DNA from: an uncultured Austwickia sp.
GTDB lineage: Bacteria > Actinomycetota > Actinomycetes > Actinomycetales > Dermatophilaceae
NCBI GenBank assembly: GCA_934678955.1
Contig: CAKUSI010000110.1
Location: 1 to 10,745 of the forward strand
Direction: 5' to 3'
Length of the DNA: 10,745 nucleotides
The notes below the pieces were generated by a model, which was given only the letters and a program-made list of their open reading frames with translations, was not told the DNA's origin and made no database searches. Position numbers and translations under genes: made by a program. Below are positions 1 to 7,268 of the stretch, in pieces. The stretch's first letter is position 1. The number at the start of each line of letters is the position of its first letter.

Positions 1-32
1 CTGCAGGCTCCTGCTCACCTGCCGGACGCCGC

Positions 33-785
33 TCAGAAGTCGAAACCGCCGCCATCGAATCCACCGCTGTCGAATCCACCGCTGTCGAATCCGCCGAAGC
101 CGCTCGCGTCCTGCCCGAACGAACCGTCGCTGACCTGACTCGTGTCGAGCTGGGCGTTGTCGGCGAAGGTGCCGCCGCCCGCCGCGTCCCCGCCGGCCAG
201 CTGATCGCCACCGGAGGTGTCCCAGTCCATGAAGCCGTCGTTGTCGAAGAACTCGTTGGCGATGGCCGTGCCGATGAACGCGCCGGCCACCGAGCTGAGC
301 AGGATCGTGCCCATCCCCATGCCGCCGCCCATCCGGCCTGCGCCGGACCCGAGCATGTGGGGCAACGTACCGGGGTTGCGCATCTCCGTGCGGGTGGCCG
401 AGCGCGCGAGCGCGCGCGGACTGTCGTCGGCGGGGCGGTCGAGCGGGTCGCCCTGCGCGAGGCGGGCCAGCAGCTCCTGGCGCTGCTGCGGCGTCAGCCG
501 GGCGAACGCCTCCTCGTGCGCCCGCTCGATCTGGTCGGGCGGGGCGGTGGCCAGCAGGTATTGGTATCGCCGGATCGCCTGGTCGTCCATGCTCTGCCCC
601 GCCGACGGCGCGTCCTGAGGCCCGCCCTGTCCGTAGGAAGGTTGGTATGCCGCCTGGCCGTACTGACCCTGCCCGTACTGGGGCTGCCCGTACTGACCCT
701 GCCCGTACTGGCTCTGTCCGTCAGAAGGCTGCCCGTACTGCTCCTGGCCGGACCGGCGGCCGAACAGTCGGTCGAGGAATCCCAT
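33..785 (-). CDS. Uncharacterised low-complexity protein with QYGQ and GGFD repeats
   Basis: Function not recognised. The 250-residue product has four parts. Residues 1-10 form a short basic/hydrophobic start (MGFLDRLFGR). Residues 16-55 are a prion-like stretch built on repeated QYGQ. Residues 66-112 form a compact, probably helical segment (DDQAIRRYQYLLATAPP, then an EEAFARLTPQQRQELLARL-like run) that is the only conserved-looking domain. Residues 150-180 are a glycine-rich hydrophobic segment that might contact a membrane. The tail from 181 is acidic and Gly/Phe/Asp-rich, ending in GGFDS-type repeats. The ATG at 785 is preceded by AAGGGA at 6-nt spacing, which fixes the start. From memory, actinobacterial proteins of this architecture are sometimes labelled cation-transporting ATPase, but no ATPase motif is visible here, so that label is not used. 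It is divergent from prmC across a 255-bp region. The coding call is secure because composition and repeats fit this frame; the role is unknown. Confidence 0.8.
   Translation of the reverse strand: MGFLDRLFGRRSGQEQYGQPSDGQSQYGQGQYGQPQYGQGQYGQAAYQPSYGQGGPQDAPSAGQSMDDQAIRRYQYLLATAPPDQIERAHEEAFARLTPQQRQELLARLAQGDPLDRPADDSPRALARSATRTEMRNPGTLPHMLGSGAGRMGGGMGMGTILLSSVAGAFIGTAIANEFFDNDGFMDWDTSGGDQLAGGDAAGGGTFADNAQLDTSQVSDGSFGQDASGFGGFDSGGFDSGGFDGGGFDF
55..99. repeat. 15-bp tandem repeat encoding GGFDS units
   Basis: Three adjacent 15-bp units (55-69, 70-84, 85-99) begin with TCGAATCC; the first two are identical and the third diverges at its end. On the minus strand they encode the FDSGG/FDSGG-type C-terminal repeats of the low-complexity protein. 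Being in phase with the codons, copy-number change would lengthen or shorten the tail without a frameshift. Confidence 0.85.
659..740. repeat. 15-bp periodic repeat encoding QYGQ units
   Basis: The heptamer CGTACTG recurs at 659, 674, 689, 704 and 734, that is, four copies at 15-bp spacing and one after 30 bp. On the minus strand it encodes the QYG of the QYGQ repeats near the N terminus of the low-complexity protein. The copies at 659-718 are close enough in sequence to permit slippage. Confidence 0.8.
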
Positions 786-1040
786 GTGCTGTCCCTTCGG
801 AGGGCGGGCTGGACGCCCGCGCGGGCCCGTTCGACGAAGAAACGAGGTCGCGATCCGTGACGTTCCCGGAGACCTGCCCTCCCAGCGTCACCGCTCGCGC
901 CACGAGGCGCCACCCGGACGGCGGACCCCTCCGGCACGTACCCTCGGTCCTGTCCGCGCACAGTCGCAGGACGCCGAAGCGAAGCCGCCGAACCCTCCCG
1001 TCGAGTCCCTCCCATCGAGTCCCTCCGAGGTGCCCCACCG
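786..1040. promoter_or_regulatory. Divergent intergenic region between the low-complexity protein gene and prmC
   Basis: This region must carry the start signals for both divergent genes. It holds a perfect 12-bp palindrome GCCCGCGCGGGC at 815-826, inside the expected leader of the minus-strand gene. It also holds a spaced inverted repeat GTCCTG (947-952) / CAGGAC (967-972), and a 12-bp direct repeat TCGAGTCCCTCC at 1001-1012 and 1015-1026 just upstream of prmC. No convincing -10/-35 pair for prmC was found. The palindromes could be operators but may be chance in GC-rich DNA. Confidence 0.5.
841..866 (-). promoter_or_regulatory. Candidate ECF-sigma-type promoter for the low-complexity protein gene
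   Basis: Read on the minus strand, GGAAC (862-866) is followed after exactly 18 nt by GTT (841-843). This fits the GGAAY-N18/19-GTT pattern known for actinobacterial stress ECF sigma factors of the SigR/SigH group. The GTT lies 57 nt upstream of the ATG at 785, leaving a plausible leader of roughly 45-50 nt. Only a motif match supports it; no start-site data are available. Confidence 0.35.
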
Positions 1041-1982
1041 GTGATTCCCCAGCCGTCCCGCCGCCCCACGCCAGGCGTGGCCGATGCGACCCTTGACGTC
1101 GCCGCGGTCGACGGGGCAGACCTGGGGAGAGCGGTGCGGGTGGCGGCCCGTGCCCTGCGCGCCGCAGGCGTCCCGAGCCCCGATGTGGACGCCCTCGCGC
1201 TCGCGGCGCACCTGCTCGGCGTGGCGCCCGGCGAGGCGCGACGTCGGGCCATCGTGGGCGGCGTCGCGCCGCCGGGGTATGCCGCCCTGGTGGCCCGCCG
1301 CGCCGAGCGCGTTCCGCTGCAGCACCTCACCGGCTCCGCGCCCTTCCGGGGCCTCGACCTCCACGTCGGCCCCGGCGTGTTCATCCCCCGGCCCGAGACC
1401 GAGCTGCTCGTCGAGGCGGCGGTCGCCGAGGTCGCCCGCGTGGCGGCGCAGGACACGGCGCGGCTCCCCCGGGTCGTGGACCTGTGCACGGGGTCTGGCG
1501 CGATCGCGCTGGCCGTGGCGCACGAGAGCCCCGGGGTCCGGGTGTGGGCGGTCGAGTTGTCGGAGGACGCGCTCGCCTACGCCGCGCGCAACGTCACCGA
1601 GAGCGGCAGGGACGTGACGCTCCTCGCCGGGGACGCCACCGCGACGCTCCCCGATCTCGACCCGCTGGACGGCTCCGTCGACGTGGTGACCTGCAACCCG
1701 CCCTACATCCCGGAGGGTGCCGTCCCCCGCGACCCGGAGGTCCGGGACTACGACCCACCGATGGCCCTGTACGGCGGCAGCGACGACGGGCTGGTCATCC
1801 CCGGACGCCTTGCGACCCGGGCGTGGCGGCTGCTCCGATCCGGGGGCCTGCTGCTGATGGAGCACGGCGACGCCCAGGGCGAGAGCCTGCCCGCCCTGCT
1901 GCGGGAGCTGGGGTGGTGCGAGGTGCACGACGCAGCGGACCTTGCCGGGCGACCCCGTCTGGCGAGCGCCCGGCGGCCCTGA
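1041..1982 (+). CDS. prmC: Peptide chain release factor N5-glutamine methyltransferase PrmC (HemK)
   Basis: SAM-dependent methyltransferase that methylates the glutamine of the GGQ motif in class-I release factors, raising termination efficiency; cytosolic. The 313-residue product has the N-terminal helical substrate-binding domain (about 28-100), the family motif FIPRPETE (114-121), the SAM-binding motif I DLCTGSG (147-153) and the catalytic NPPY (219-222), which holds the glutamine side chain. The chosen start is GTG 1041, with a weak GAGG about 10 nt upstream. The first ~25 residues are unlike typical PrmC N termini, so a later GTG (for example 1077, in frame) could be the true start. It converges on prfA, which encodes its substrate RF1, with only 22 nt between the stop codons. 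In most actinobacteria it follows prfA in the same direction, so its orientation here is unusual. Identity is firm; the start is less so. Confidence 0.95.
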   Translation: MIPQPSRRPTPGVADATLDVAAVDGADLGRAVRVAARALRAAGVPSPDVDALALAAHLLGVAPGEARRRAIVGGVAPPGYAALVARRAERVPLQHLTGSAPFRGLDLHVGPGVFIPRPETELLVEAAVAEVARVAAQDTARLPRVVDLCTGSGAIALAVAHESPGVRVWAVELSEDALAYAARNVTESGRDVTLLAGDATATLPDLDPLDGSVDVVTCNPPYIPEGAVPRDPEVRDYDPPMALYGGSDDGLVIPGRLATRAWRLLRSGGLLLMEHGDAQGESLPALLRELGWCEVHDAADLAGRPRLASARRP

Positions 1983-2004
1983 GAAGCAGCCGTCGTCGCC
2001 CGGG

Positions 2005-3090
2005 TCAGTCGGTCCCGCGGGCCACGGCCTCCATGCGGGCCGCTTCGTCGGCATCGAGCGCCGACTGGATCACGGGGTCGAGGTCGCCGTCGAGGACCGC
2101 GTCGAGGTTGTATGCCTTGAACCCGGTCCGGTGGTCGGCGATCCGGTTCTCGGGGTAGTTGTAGGTGCGGATCCGCTCGGAGCGGTCGACCGTGCGCACC
2201 TGGCTGCGCCGCGACTGCGCGGCGGCCTCTTCGGCGGCCTCGACCTGCAGCTGGTGCAGCCGGGCGCGGAGCACGCGCAGCGCCGACTCCTTGTTCTGCA
2301 ACTGGGACTTCTCGTTCTGGCAACTCACCACCAGCCCGGTCGGAAGGTGCGTGATCCGCACCGCGGAGTCGGTGGTGTTGACGCTCTGGCCGCCGGGCCC
2401 GGAGGAGCGGTAGACGTCGATCCGCAGGTCGTTCGGCCCGATCTCGACCTCTCCGGGGTCGTCGAGATCCGGCATCACCAGCACGCCCGCGGCCGAGGTA
2501 TGGATTCGGCCCTGGCTCTCGGTCACGGGCACGCGCTGCACGCGATGCACCCCGCCCTCATACTTGAGCCGCGCCCACGGGGCGTCACCGGGCTCGGGGA
2601 TCCCCTTGGCGTGCAAGGCGATCCGGACGTCCTTGTAGCCGCCGAGGTCGGACTCGGTGGCGTCCAGCACGTCCGCGCCCCAACCGCGGCGCTCGGCGTA
2701 GCGGAGGTACATGCGCAGCAGATCACCCGCGAAGAGGGCGGACTCCTCGCCGCCCTCGCCCGCCTTGATCTCCAGGATCACGTCGCGGTCGTCGTCGGGG
2801 TCCCGGGGCACGAGCAGCCGGCGGAGTTCGTCGCGGGCGCGCTCCAGCGCCGCCGACAGGTCGTCGGCCTCCGCCGCGAAGGCCGGGTCGAGCTCGGCCA
2901 GCTCGCGCGCCGCCTCCAGGTCGCCGGTCAGCGCGATCACGGCCTCGTAGGCGCGCACGGTCGGGGTCAGCGCCGCATACCGCTTGTTCAGGCGTCGTAC
3001 GAGCGCCTGGTCGGCGAACACCTCGGGCTCGGCGAGGCGCGCCTCGATGTCCCGGTGCTCGGCCACCAGCGCCTCGGCGGACTGCAGCAT
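2005..3090 (-). CDS. prfA: Peptide chain release factor 1 (RF1)
   Basis: Recognises UAA and UAG in the ribosomal A site and triggers peptide release. The product is 361 residues, normal for RF1. It shows the N-terminal helical domain (1-105), the GEGGEES segment (111-117), the codon-reading tripeptide PVT (188-190, the actinobacterial form of the PxT motif as I recall it) with [10 protein letters not shown] after it, and the catalytic GGQ (233-235) within [17 protein letters not shown]. The PxT rather than SPF motif marks RF1, not RF2. Two adjacent starts exist, GTG 3093 and ATG 3090. AGGGG lies 6 nt from the ATG but only 3 nt from the GTG, so ATG 3090 is preferred. It follows rpmE in the same direction after 75 nt and is probably co-transcribed with it. 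Its stop faces the prmC stop. No terminator hairpin is visible after it. Confidence 0.97.
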   Translation of the reverse strand: MLQSAEALVAEHRDIEARLAEPEVFADQALVRRLNKRYAALTPTVRAYEAVIALTGDLEAARELAELDPAFAAEADDLSAALERARDELRRLLVPRDPDDDRDVILEIKAGEGGEESALFAGDLLRMYLRYAERRGWGADVLDATESDLGGYKDVRIALHAKGIPEPGDAPWARLKYEGGVHRVQRVPVTESQGRIHTSAAGVLVMPDLDDPGEVEIGPNDLRIDVYRSSGPGGQSVNTTDSAVRITHLPTGLVVSCQNEKSQLQNKESALRVLRARLHQLQVEAAEEAAAQSRRSQVRTVDRSERIRTYNYPENRIADHRTGFKAYNLDAVLDGDLDPVIQSALDADEAARMEAVARGTD

Positions 3091-3115
3091 CACTCACCCC
3101 TGTCGGGACAGCGCG

Positions 3116-3155
3116 CGGCGCCGGTCCACACCCCAAGGGGGGCGAACCGGCGCCG
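3116..3155 (-). other. Hairpin between rpmE and prfA
   Basis: A perfect 10-bp inverted repeat (3116-3125 pairs with 3146-3155; core GGCGCCGGT/ACCGGCGCC) encloses a second small stem CCCC-AA-GGGG at 3131-3140. It lies in the rpmE-prfA spacer, ending about 25 nt before the prfA start. No U-run follows on the transcript, so it is not a standard intrinsic terminator. It could be an mRNA-stability or processing element, or a partial attenuator that sets prfA expression relative to rpmE. Confidence 0.6.
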
Positions 3156-3165
3156 GGCGGGGACG

Positions 3166-3381
3166 TTACTTGGCGGCCTTCTTGCCGTAGCGTGCCTCGA
3201 AGCGGGCCACGCGGCCACCGGTGTCGAGGATCTTCTGCTTGCCCGTGTAGAACGGGTGGCACTTCGCGCACACATCGGCGTTGATCACGCCGTTCTTGGC
3301 GGTGCTGCGGGTGGTGAACGTGTTGCCGCAGGTGCACGTCACCGTGGTGGCCCCATACGCGGGGTGGATGTCCTTTTGCAC
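3166..3381 (-). CDS. rpmE: 50S ribosomal protein bL31, zinc-binding (C+) type
   Basis: Small protein of the large ribosomal subunit, 71 residues, at the inter-subunit bridge region. The start [10 protein letters not shown] is typical of the family. Four cysteines, C16, C18, C38 and C41 (CTC ... CAKC), form the zinc site and mark the C+ type (as opposed to the cysteine-free paralogue induced in zinc shortage). The tail RYGKKAAK is basic. The start is a GTG at 3381 with GGGAG 6 nt upstream; longer in-frame extensions do not look like bL31. It lies 141 nt downstream of the histidine kinase gene and 75 nt upstream of prfA. In many actinobacteria rpmE directly follows rho, but here the four-gene operon separates them, so it likely needs its own promoter. 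Confidence 0.97.
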   Translation of the reverse strand: MQKDIHPAYGATTVTCTCGNTFTTRSTAKNGVINADVCAKCHPFYTGKQKILDTGGRVARFEARYGKKAAK

Positions 3382-3458
3382 GTGTCGCTCCCAGGTGAAG
3401 ACTCGGGCGCCGGGTCGCCGCCCCCCGCTGGGGCGCCGTGAACCGGGGCCGACGTCCC

Positions 3459-3467
3459 ATTCTGCCA
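3459..3467 (-). promoter_or_regulatory. Candidate extended -10 element upstream of rpmE
   Basis: In the 141-bp gap between the kinase gene and rpmE the minus strand reads TGGCAGAAT, a -10-like CAGAAT (3459-3464) preceded directly by an extended-10 TGN. A start near 3452 would give a leader of about 70 nt. No good -35 was found at the expected distance. The leader contains GGCGCC at 3406-3411 and again at 3432-3437, which could pair. Weak evidence only. Confidence 0.35.
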
Positions 3468-3522
3468 GAAGCGCGACCCCGCTCCGGCGCCGCCCTGGTC
3501 CGGGGTATGGCACCGCGATCGG

Positions 3523-5673
3523 TCAGGCCGACTCGATGGGCTGGGGCGTCGAGGACATGGCGCCCTCGTCGACGCGCCCGCGCTCATCGGTCAGCGGCAA
3601 CTCCACGACCACGGTCGTGCCGACGCCTTCGACGGAGCTCAGGCTGAGTCGGCCGCCGTGCGCCTCCACGATCCCGCGCACCACGACCAGGCCGAGGCCC
3701 GTGCCCGGCACCTCGTGCTTCGTCGCGTTGCTGGCCCGGAAGAAGCGGGTGAACAGGCGGTCCTGCTCCTCCTCCGGGATCCCCATCCCCTCGTCGGCGC
3801 ATACCACCCGCACCATGTCCGCCCCGTGCACCGGGGCCGTACTTACGCGAACCCGCCCGCCGGCCGGGGTGAACTTCACCGCGTTGGACACGATGTTCGT
3901 GAGCACGCGGGCGATCTGCGTGCGATCCCCGGGCACGGGCAGGCCCGCCATGACTCCCAGGTCGAGCAGGACCCCTCGGGACGATGCGAGGGGGAGCATC
4001 TCTTCGCAGGTCTGCTCGACCAGGGCGTCCAGCGGCACGAGATCGGTCGAGTTGCCGGGGTCGCTGCGCATCCGGTTGAGGAAGAGCAAGTCCTCGATCA
4101 GCGCCCGGAGCCGGACGGCGTTGCGGTCGATGACCGACAACATGCGCTTCTGCTCCTGGGTGAGCTCCCCGGCGTCGCCGTCCTCCAGGAGCTCCAGGTA
4201 GCCGGTCATGGAGGTCAGCGGGGTCCGCAGCTCGTGCGACACCGTGGACAGGAATGCGTCCTTCTGTCGGTCCAGCTCCTCGAGGCGGGCGACCTGCTCG
4301 GAGCGGGCGCGCCCCACCTCGACCGCGACCACCCCGCGGCCGAGTTCCGCAGCGATCTGCTGGACGAACGAGGCCTCGGCCTGCGTCCACCCCCGAGGGC
4401 CGTCCAGAATCCTGATCGACATGACGCCGCGCGGGGAATCCCCCGAGCCGAACGCCGCCAGGATGCACGCACCCGAAACGACCTCGAACTCGGCCGAGAC
4501 GGTCGGGGGCAACACCGCGCCGTCGACGTTGTCGACGACCAGGCAGCGCTCCCCCGCCCACAGCAAAGCGACATCCTCCTCGACCCGGTCCAGGGCGTCC
4601 TCGCTCATCCGGCTGATGCTCACTCCGTGGCTCGGCGTCCACACCGCGCAGGCACCGCGCTCACCGCCGACCACCTGCGTGACCAGACTCTGCACGTGGT
4701 CCGCGGCCAGCGAGCGGCCCACCCCCTCGGCGGCCATCACGAAGGCGGACTCGACGTCCGCGGCGTCCTGGATGCGGCGCGAGAGGTCTCGGGCGACCTG
4801 GGACAGATGCAGCGCGTAGCGCTGTTCGTCGACCATGGCGTGTTGCGAGACGGTGAGGGCGTTCAGCCCTGCGGCGAGTTCGCGCACCTCCCGGGTCCCG
4901 CTGGCCTCGTCCGCCCACGCGTCGTGGTTGCCGGCCCGCTGGCTGCGCATGGCGTCGCGAAGGCGTCGGAGCGGCACGGTCAGGTCCCTGGTGGTCCACC
5001 ACCCGATGAGCGCTGCCAGGACCAAGGCGACCGCGGTCGCGATCATGACCTGGTTCTGCGTGGAGGTCATCGTGTCGCGCATGTCGGTCTGGACGCTCTG
5101 CTCGACACGTCCCAACTGCACGCCGAGCGCGTCGTTGGCGTCCTCGAACGTGCGGAAGCGCTTCTCGCCGTCGTTCAGCTGATCGGTGGTGATCGTGAGC
5201 GTGGAGCGGACCGCGCGGGCATAGTCCATCCACGCCTCCTGCGCCTCGCGCTGGCGTCGCTGCCCGTCCTGCAATGCGACGCGCAGGGAGGCGTCCATGG
5301 GATAGGTATCCCTGCCCAGGGCGGCGTCGATGTGGCGGAGTTGGGCCTCGGCGTCCGCCTGAGCCTGCGTGTACCGGGCGAGGAAATCCTCCGCCTGCTG
5401 CACGGTCGTACCCCCGTTGCCGCCCGAGCGCAGCGATCCGGTCGCCACCTGGTGGCCCCGTAGCGACGCCTGCGCCTCGATCATCGACACCCGCAAGGAG
5501 CGGTTGGCGTCCACGACCGGCCCGATCAGCACCACCTGACGGTCGGTCTTTTCGAGGGCGTCACGCATGCCGAGGAGCGCGACCACGCCGCCGACCAGCA
5601 CCAACGCGGTCAGCAACGCGGTCAACCAGGACAGGCGCGCCTGGATGGACGAACCCCGGAGTTCCCTTCTCAT
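3523..5673 (-). CDS. Membrane sensor histidine kinase (CHASE3-like, HAMP, GAF, HisKA, HATPase)
   Basis: Probable signal-sensing kinase of 716 residues in the cytoplasmic membrane. Order: TM1 at about 16-36; a helical extracytoplasmic sensor at 37-207, similar in size and predicted fold to CHASE3; TM2 at about 208-228; HAMP at 229-280; a GAF-like domain at about 303-452; a short coiled coil at 455-472. Then comes HisKA with phospho-acceptor H480 in STVSHELRTPLTSMTGYLELL-type context, and the HATPase domain with N box around N597 (NIVSNAVKF), G1 DEGMGIP (627-633), F box RLFTRFFRA and G2 GTGLGL (657-662). All catalytic motifs are intact. No receiver domain is fused, so it must act on a separate one, most simply the receiver at the head of the same operon. 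Its ATG overlaps the glycosyltransferase stop (ATGA at 5670-5673), with a G-rich ribosome-binding stretch upstream. It is the last gene of the operon. The signal is unknown. Confidence 0.93.
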   Translation of the reverse strand: MRRELRGSSIQARLSWLTALLTALVLVGGVVALLGMRDALEKTDRQVVLIGPVVDANRSLRVSMIEAQASLRGHQVATGSLRSGGNGGTTVQQAEDFLARYTQAQADAEAQLRHIDAALGRDTYPMDASLRVALQDGQRRQREAQEAWMDYARAVRSTLTITTDQLNDGEKRFRTFEDANDALGVQLGRVEQSVQTDMRDTMTSTQNQVMIATAVALVLAALIGWWTTRDLTVPLRRLRDAMRSQRAGNHDAWADEASGTREVRELAAGLNALTVSQHAMVDEQRYALHLSQVARDLSRRIQDAADVESAFVMAAEGVGRSLAADHVQSLVTQVVGGERGACAVWTPSHGVSISRMSEDALDRVEEDVALLWAGERCLVVDNVDGAVLPPTVSAEFEVVSGACILAAFGSGDSPRGVMSIRILDGPRGWTQAEASFVQQIAAELGRGVVAVEVGRARSEQVARLEELDRQKDAFLSTVSHELRTPLTSMTGYLELLEDGDAGELTQEQKRMLSVIDRNAVRLRALIEDLLFLNRMRSDPGNSTDLVPLDALVEQTCEEMLPLASSRGVLLDLGVMAGLPVPGDRTQIARVLTNIVSNAVKFTPAGGRVRVSTAPVHGADMVRVVCADEGMGIPEEEQDRLFTRFFRASNATKHEVPGTGLGLVVVRGIVEAHGGRLSLSSVEGVGTTVVVELPLTDERGRVDEGAMSSTPQPIESA

Positions 5674-7268
5674 GGGAGCCCCCCCATGTCGCCCTCGCGC
5701 GAGCCCACCCCGACGGAGTCGGTACGGCCCGCGGTCGCGTCACCCTGCGGCAGGGCATTCGCGGTGGCGCTGAGGCTCGGCGCGGCGGCATTCACGGTGG
5801 CGGTGGCGAGCGCAGGCTGGGACAGGGAACCCGTCGACGCCTGCGTGAAGCCGCGCCGGGTCATCGTTCCCCACACCTGGGTGCGCCCCCGGACGCCGTC
5901 GAGCAAGCCCTGGCACCGCCAGAAGGCCGTCATCTGCCGATACCCGAAGTTCTCGAACACGGAGGCCACGAGCGAGAGGGCGAGATCGCGCCAGCGGGGG
6001 TAGCGGTGGAAGCTCAGCTCCTCGATGGCGATCGCGACGAGGTTGACCACGCTGGCGTAGCCGTACGCGACGGCCATGAACAGCAGGACCCAGCCCCAGT
6101 CCAGCAGGCCGAGCACCAGTCCGAGCCCGACGAGGACCAGCCCGGCCAGTTCCAGGACCGGCGCGGCCAGCTCGAACAGCCAGAACCAGGGCAGGACGAC
6201 GAAGCCGATCCGCCCCATCCGCCGTCGGAAGAGCATGCCGCGGTACTTCCACAGCACCTCCCAGAGCCCCCGATGCCAACGGCGCCGCTGGCGAGCGAGG
6301 ATCCGAGGCGTGACCGGCACCTCCGTCCACGCCACCGGTTCCGACACGAACGCCACCCGGTAGTCCGCGCGACGCCGGGTCATCACGTCGTGCAGGCGCA
6401 TCACGAGCTCGAAGTCCTCGCCGATGCTGCCGTGATCCAGGCCGCCGATCTCCACCAGCAGGTCGCGGCGGAACACCCCGAAGGCGCCGCTGATCAGGAT
6501 CAGGCCGCGCAGCCGCGACCACCCCGACCGGCCGAGGAGGAAGGCGCGCAGGTACTCGACCACCTGGATGCGAGCCAGCCATTCCCGCGGCATGCCGACC
6601 TTCGTGATGCGCCCGGCGGTCACCGTGCACCCGTTGGCGGCGCGGACCACGCCGCCGGTCGCCACGGTCCGCACCGGGTCGACGACGAAGGGCTGGGTCA
6701 CCGCGATCAGCGCGTCGGGATCGAGCACCGAGTCCGCGTCGACGATCGCGACCAGCGGTTGGGTCCCGGCGTTGATGCCGGTGTTGACCGCCTCGGTCTT
6801 GCCCGAGTTCTCCTTGCGCACCACCACGAGGCGGGTACGGCCGTCCTGCGGGACATACATCCCGAGGATCGCGGCCCGCACCGGCACGTCCATCGGGATC
6901 TCCCGGTCCACGCCGACGAGGTCGAACCGGTCCACCAGGGCGGCGAACGTGCCGTCGGTGCTGCCGTCGTCGACGACGACGACCTCGTGGCGGGGGTGGC
7001 GCAGGCTCAGCAGCGACTCCACCGCGGACACGATGGCCGGCTCCTCGTTGTGCGCGGGGACGACCAGGCTGACGCCGGGGACCAGCGGCGAGGCGGCCGC
7101 CGCGTCCCGGTCCAGGTACTCCTGGCGGCGCAGGTGCGCGCGGAAGTCCGCCGCGGCGGCCACCATCAGGACCAGATAGGAGGTGTTGATGGCCAGGAAG
7201 TAGACGAGGATCGGGGTCTCCACGGCCGTCAGCACGAACGAGACGGCCTCCCGCAGGTGCTCGATCAC
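5670..7268 (-). CDS. Membrane GT2-family processive glycosyltransferase (BcsA/PgaC-like)
   Basis: Predicted to polymerise a beta-linked polysaccharide from nucleotide-sugars at the inner face of the membrane and pass it through its own membrane segments. The 532-residue product has an N-terminal membrane region (about 15-40), then a GT-A domain: PAHNEE (71-76), DDGS (100-103), DADS (177-180, metal/UDP site), SGAFGVFRRD, the catalytic acid GED (283-285) and QRRRW (327-331), the acceptor-site QxxRW motif of processive enzymes. More hydrophobic segments follow at about 354-415. FENFGYRQMTAFWRCQGLL (438-456) is a recurrent C-terminal pattern of this subgroup. The tail from 472 is Ala/Ser/Thr-rich and disordered. 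No PilZ domain is seen, so direct c-di-GMP control as in BcsA is not indicated. The start is GTG 7268 with GGAGG just upstream, overlapping the HEAT-gene stop (GTGA). Product (cellulose, poly-GlcNAc, hyaluronan-like or other) cannot be told from the sequence. Confidence 0.93.
   Translation of the reverse strand: MIEHLREAVSFVLTAVETPILVYFLAINTSYLVLMVAAAADFRAHLRRQEYLDRDAAAASPLVPGVSLVVPAHNEEPAIVSAVESLLSLRHPRHEVVVVDDGSTDGTFAALVDRFDLVGVDREIPMDVPVRAAILGMYVPQDGRTRLVVVRKENSGKTEAVNTGINAGTQPLVAIVDADSVLDPDALIAVTQPFVVDPVRTVATGGVVRAANGCTVTAGRITKVGMPREWLARIQVVEYLRAFLLGRSGWSRLRGLILISGAFGVFRRDLLVEIGGLDHGSIGEDFELVMRLHDVMTRRRADYRVAFVSEPVAWTEVPVTPRILARQRRRWHRGLWEVLWKYRGMLFRRRMGRIGFVVLPWFWLFELAAPVLELAGLVLVGLGLVLGLLDWGWVLLFMAVAYGYASVVNLVAIAIEELSFHRYPRWRDLALSLVASVFENFGYRQMTAFWRCQGLLDGVRGRTQVWGTMTRRGFTQASTGSLSQPALATATVNAAAPSLSATANALPQGDATAGRTDSVGVGSREGDMGGLP

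Noticed and set aside
950..972. Operator for prmC (CTGT-N6-ACAG or GTCCTG-N14-CAGGAC)
   Set aside because: Two alternative short repeats overlap and neither matches a regulator site I can name; left as part of the intergenic description.
888..2054. 388-codon minus-strand open frame opposite prmC
   Set aside because: The plus strand encodes a complete PrmC with NPPY; the minus frame is low-complexity and also runs into the end of prfA.
1942..3441. 499-codon plus-strand open frame opposite prfA and rpmE
   Set aside because: It covers two highly conserved minus-strand genes and has no motif of its own.
3476..3506. Inverted repeat ACCCCG/CGGGGT after the kinase gene as an operon terminator
   Set aside because: Only six base pairs with a long loop and no U-run; too weak to call.
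3658..5463. 601-codon plus-strand open frame opposite the histidine kinase
   Set aside because: No recognisable domain and a composition expected from the complement of GC-rich codons; the kinase strand carries all H, N, G1, F and G2 boxes.
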